DNA from: Streptococcus mitis
GTDB lineage: Bacteria; Bacillota; Bacilli; Lactobacillales; Streptococcaceae
Reading direction: 5' to 3'
NCBI GenBank assembly: GCA_001560895.1
Contig: CP014326.1
Coordinates: forward strand, 1,500,001-1,564,000
DNA: 64,000 bases
Shown here: in pieces, positions 63,109 through 64,000 of the stretch
Position numbering within the stretch: the stretch's first letter is position 1
Layout of the letters: each line of letters begins with the position of its first letter
The notes under the pieces: model-generated
What the model was told of the DNA's origin: nothing
Seen by the model: the letters and a program-made list of their open reading frames with translations, nothing else
Database searches by the model: none
Position numbers and translations under genes: made by a program

Positions 63109-64000
63109 CTATGGTATTATTTTATTATCCATTCTTTTAGCCATTTTTCCTAAAAAGACAGGCAGTAGAAGGCTAATCAAGACTAAAAATAATCCTAGAT
63201 AAAGAAATGTTAGCACAAAGCCTAAATTGTCAATCAACCACCCTGTCAGTGGGAAGAACACAATCATACTTAGGCTAAACATCATAGAGTAAACACTTAG
63301 CATGGTTGCCCTTACTTCACTTGGAAGGCGCCCTTGCAAATCATTGTCAAAAATCGGCTGAAAAAGAGCATATAGAGCATTACTAATCAAATAAATCAAA
63401 ATATAGATTAGAGGTGTTCCAAAGTAGGACAGCAGGTAGGTAATTCCAGTCAGCATGACGAGAATAGGGAAAATCTTCAAGGTGGCATATTTCTTTCCAA
63501 TCTTACTCGCTAGATAGACTGCGACGATATTCAAGAGACTACCAAGTAGCATAACTGCTGAAATTTGCCAACTACTTAAATCTGGTAACTGATTTTGATA
63601 GTAAAAATAAAACATGCACATGATTGTTCCGACAATCTGAGATAAAATCATCCAGTTGAAGAGCATGGGATTTCGCTCCAACTCTTCCTTAACGGTCCAA
63701 ATAATCTGTTTCATGGTCACACTATCAGTTTTTTCTAGCTTGACAGTGGGTTCTTTCAGCATCCAAATCAGGAAAAGAACTATAATAGAAGCGGCAATCA
63801 TGATATAGTAGGTCAGATGCAATTGACCATGGACAAAAAATCCCGCCAACACTGTCCCCAAAGACCGAGTTCCTTCTGCTACTCCTGACATAAAACTTGA
63901 AATAGATAAGTAACGCTCCTTTAGTCCAGCCTCTACAGCCGAGTCATAGACCATTGCTGCGCTTGTGCCTGAATCAAAATTATAAGACAAGGCACTTACC
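63109..64000 (-). CDS. MFS transporter (C-terminal part; 5' end beyond window)
   Basis: The frame is open to the last base of the window, reading SALSYNFDSGTSAAMVYDS, so the apparent start at 63990 is not the true one. About 297 residues are visible with some eight membrane helices. Domain movement motifs typical of MFS drug or sugar efflux (NDLQGRLPSEVRATMLSVYSM) are present. Substrate unknown. Confidence 0.8.
   Translation of the reverse strand, partial: VSALSYNFDSGTSAAMVYDSAVEAGLKERYLSISSFMSGVAEGTRSLGTVLAGFFVHGQLHLTYYIMIAASIIVLFLIWMLKEPTVKLEKTDSVTMKQIIWTVKEELERNPMLFNWMILSQIVGTIMCMFYFYYQNQLPDLSSWQISAVMLLGSLLNIVAVYLASKIGKKYATLKIFPILVMLTGITYLLSYFGTPLIYILIYLISNALYALFQPIFDNDLQGRLPSEVRATMLSVYSMMFSLSMIVFFPLTGWLIDNLGFVLTFLYLGLFLVLISLLLPVFLGKMAKRMDNKIIP

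Noticed and set aside
1..64000. tRNA or rRNA genes
   Set aside because: I saw no cloverleaf with TTC/GGTTC arms or rRNA landmark sequences; absence is by eye only.

Overview
The window is a piece of a low-GC Firmicute chromosome from the Streptococcus mitis group: S. pneumoniae or a very close relative (S. pseudopneumoniae, S. mitis). The evidence is a YSIRK/LPxTG zinc metalloprotease of the ZmpB type beside a ZmpRS-like two-component system, a choline-binding protein, the AliB lipoprotein, glucokinase, L-lysine-type MurE, and three BOX elements carrying the motif AAGGCGACGNTGACG. The species call rests on family knowledge, not on a search.

Layout. 1-6.5 kb: end of rsuA; the divergent pair yqgQ/rhodanese and a CpsY-like LysR regulator; then a minus-strand operon miaA-hflX-unknown-rnz-SDR. 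6.5-11.5 kb: a tiny DUF3042 gene, thyA, glucokinase, a CbpL-like choline-binding protein, a broken alpha/beta hydrolase and the pabBC fusion. 11.5-21.2 kb: zmpB with twelve 25-residue repeats, a DUF436 gene and a histidine kinase/AraC-type regulator pair. 21.2-23.9 kb: a variant BOX element and the surface redox repair operon ccdA-etrx2-msrAB. 24-29 kb: an Rpn-type nuclease/transposase with a partial second copy, acetyltransferases, a tandem terminator array, pncB-nadE and a HAD fragment. 29.5-41.9 kb: amino acid permease, greA, mltG, two acetyltransferases, murC, a SNF2 helicase, and the malY-like and metC-like PLP enzymes. 42-49.9 kb: aliB, a MurJ-type flippase, murE, csbD, ppaC and small genes. 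55-64 kb: tRNA methyltransferase, S1-domain protein, HAD-cyclophilin fusion, rpsF-ssb-rpsR, aspB-asnS and an MFS transporter that runs off the end.

The most unusual region is a clearly AT-richer island at about 50.0-55.1 kb between ppaC and a GIY-YIG gene. It encodes a quorum-sensing and peptide-modification cassette that I do not recognise as a described system. It has an Rgg-family regulator; a 26-residue SHP pheromone gene ending DIIIFPPFG that overlaps the rgg 3' end tail to tail; a divergent 21-residue peptide gene with an acidic leader and the Cys-rich tail CNGGCFIAC; a 777-residue protein joining an MccB/ThiF-type adenylating domain to an M3-type zinc peptidase; and an MFS exporter overlapping it by 23 bases. 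I infer a pheromone-controlled ribosomal peptide product whose C-terminus is activated, whose leader is removed by the fused peptidase and which is exported by the MFS protein. Neither peptide gene is long enough for ordinary gene calling.

A second theme is regulatory. Five genes (yqgQ, cpsY-like, pabB, murE, DUF5590) have good -10 elements exactly 6-7 bases before their start codon and no ribosome-binding site, so they are predicted to give leaderless mRNAs. Minus-strand terminators are duplicated in tandem downstream of nadE and rpsR as units of one repeat family.
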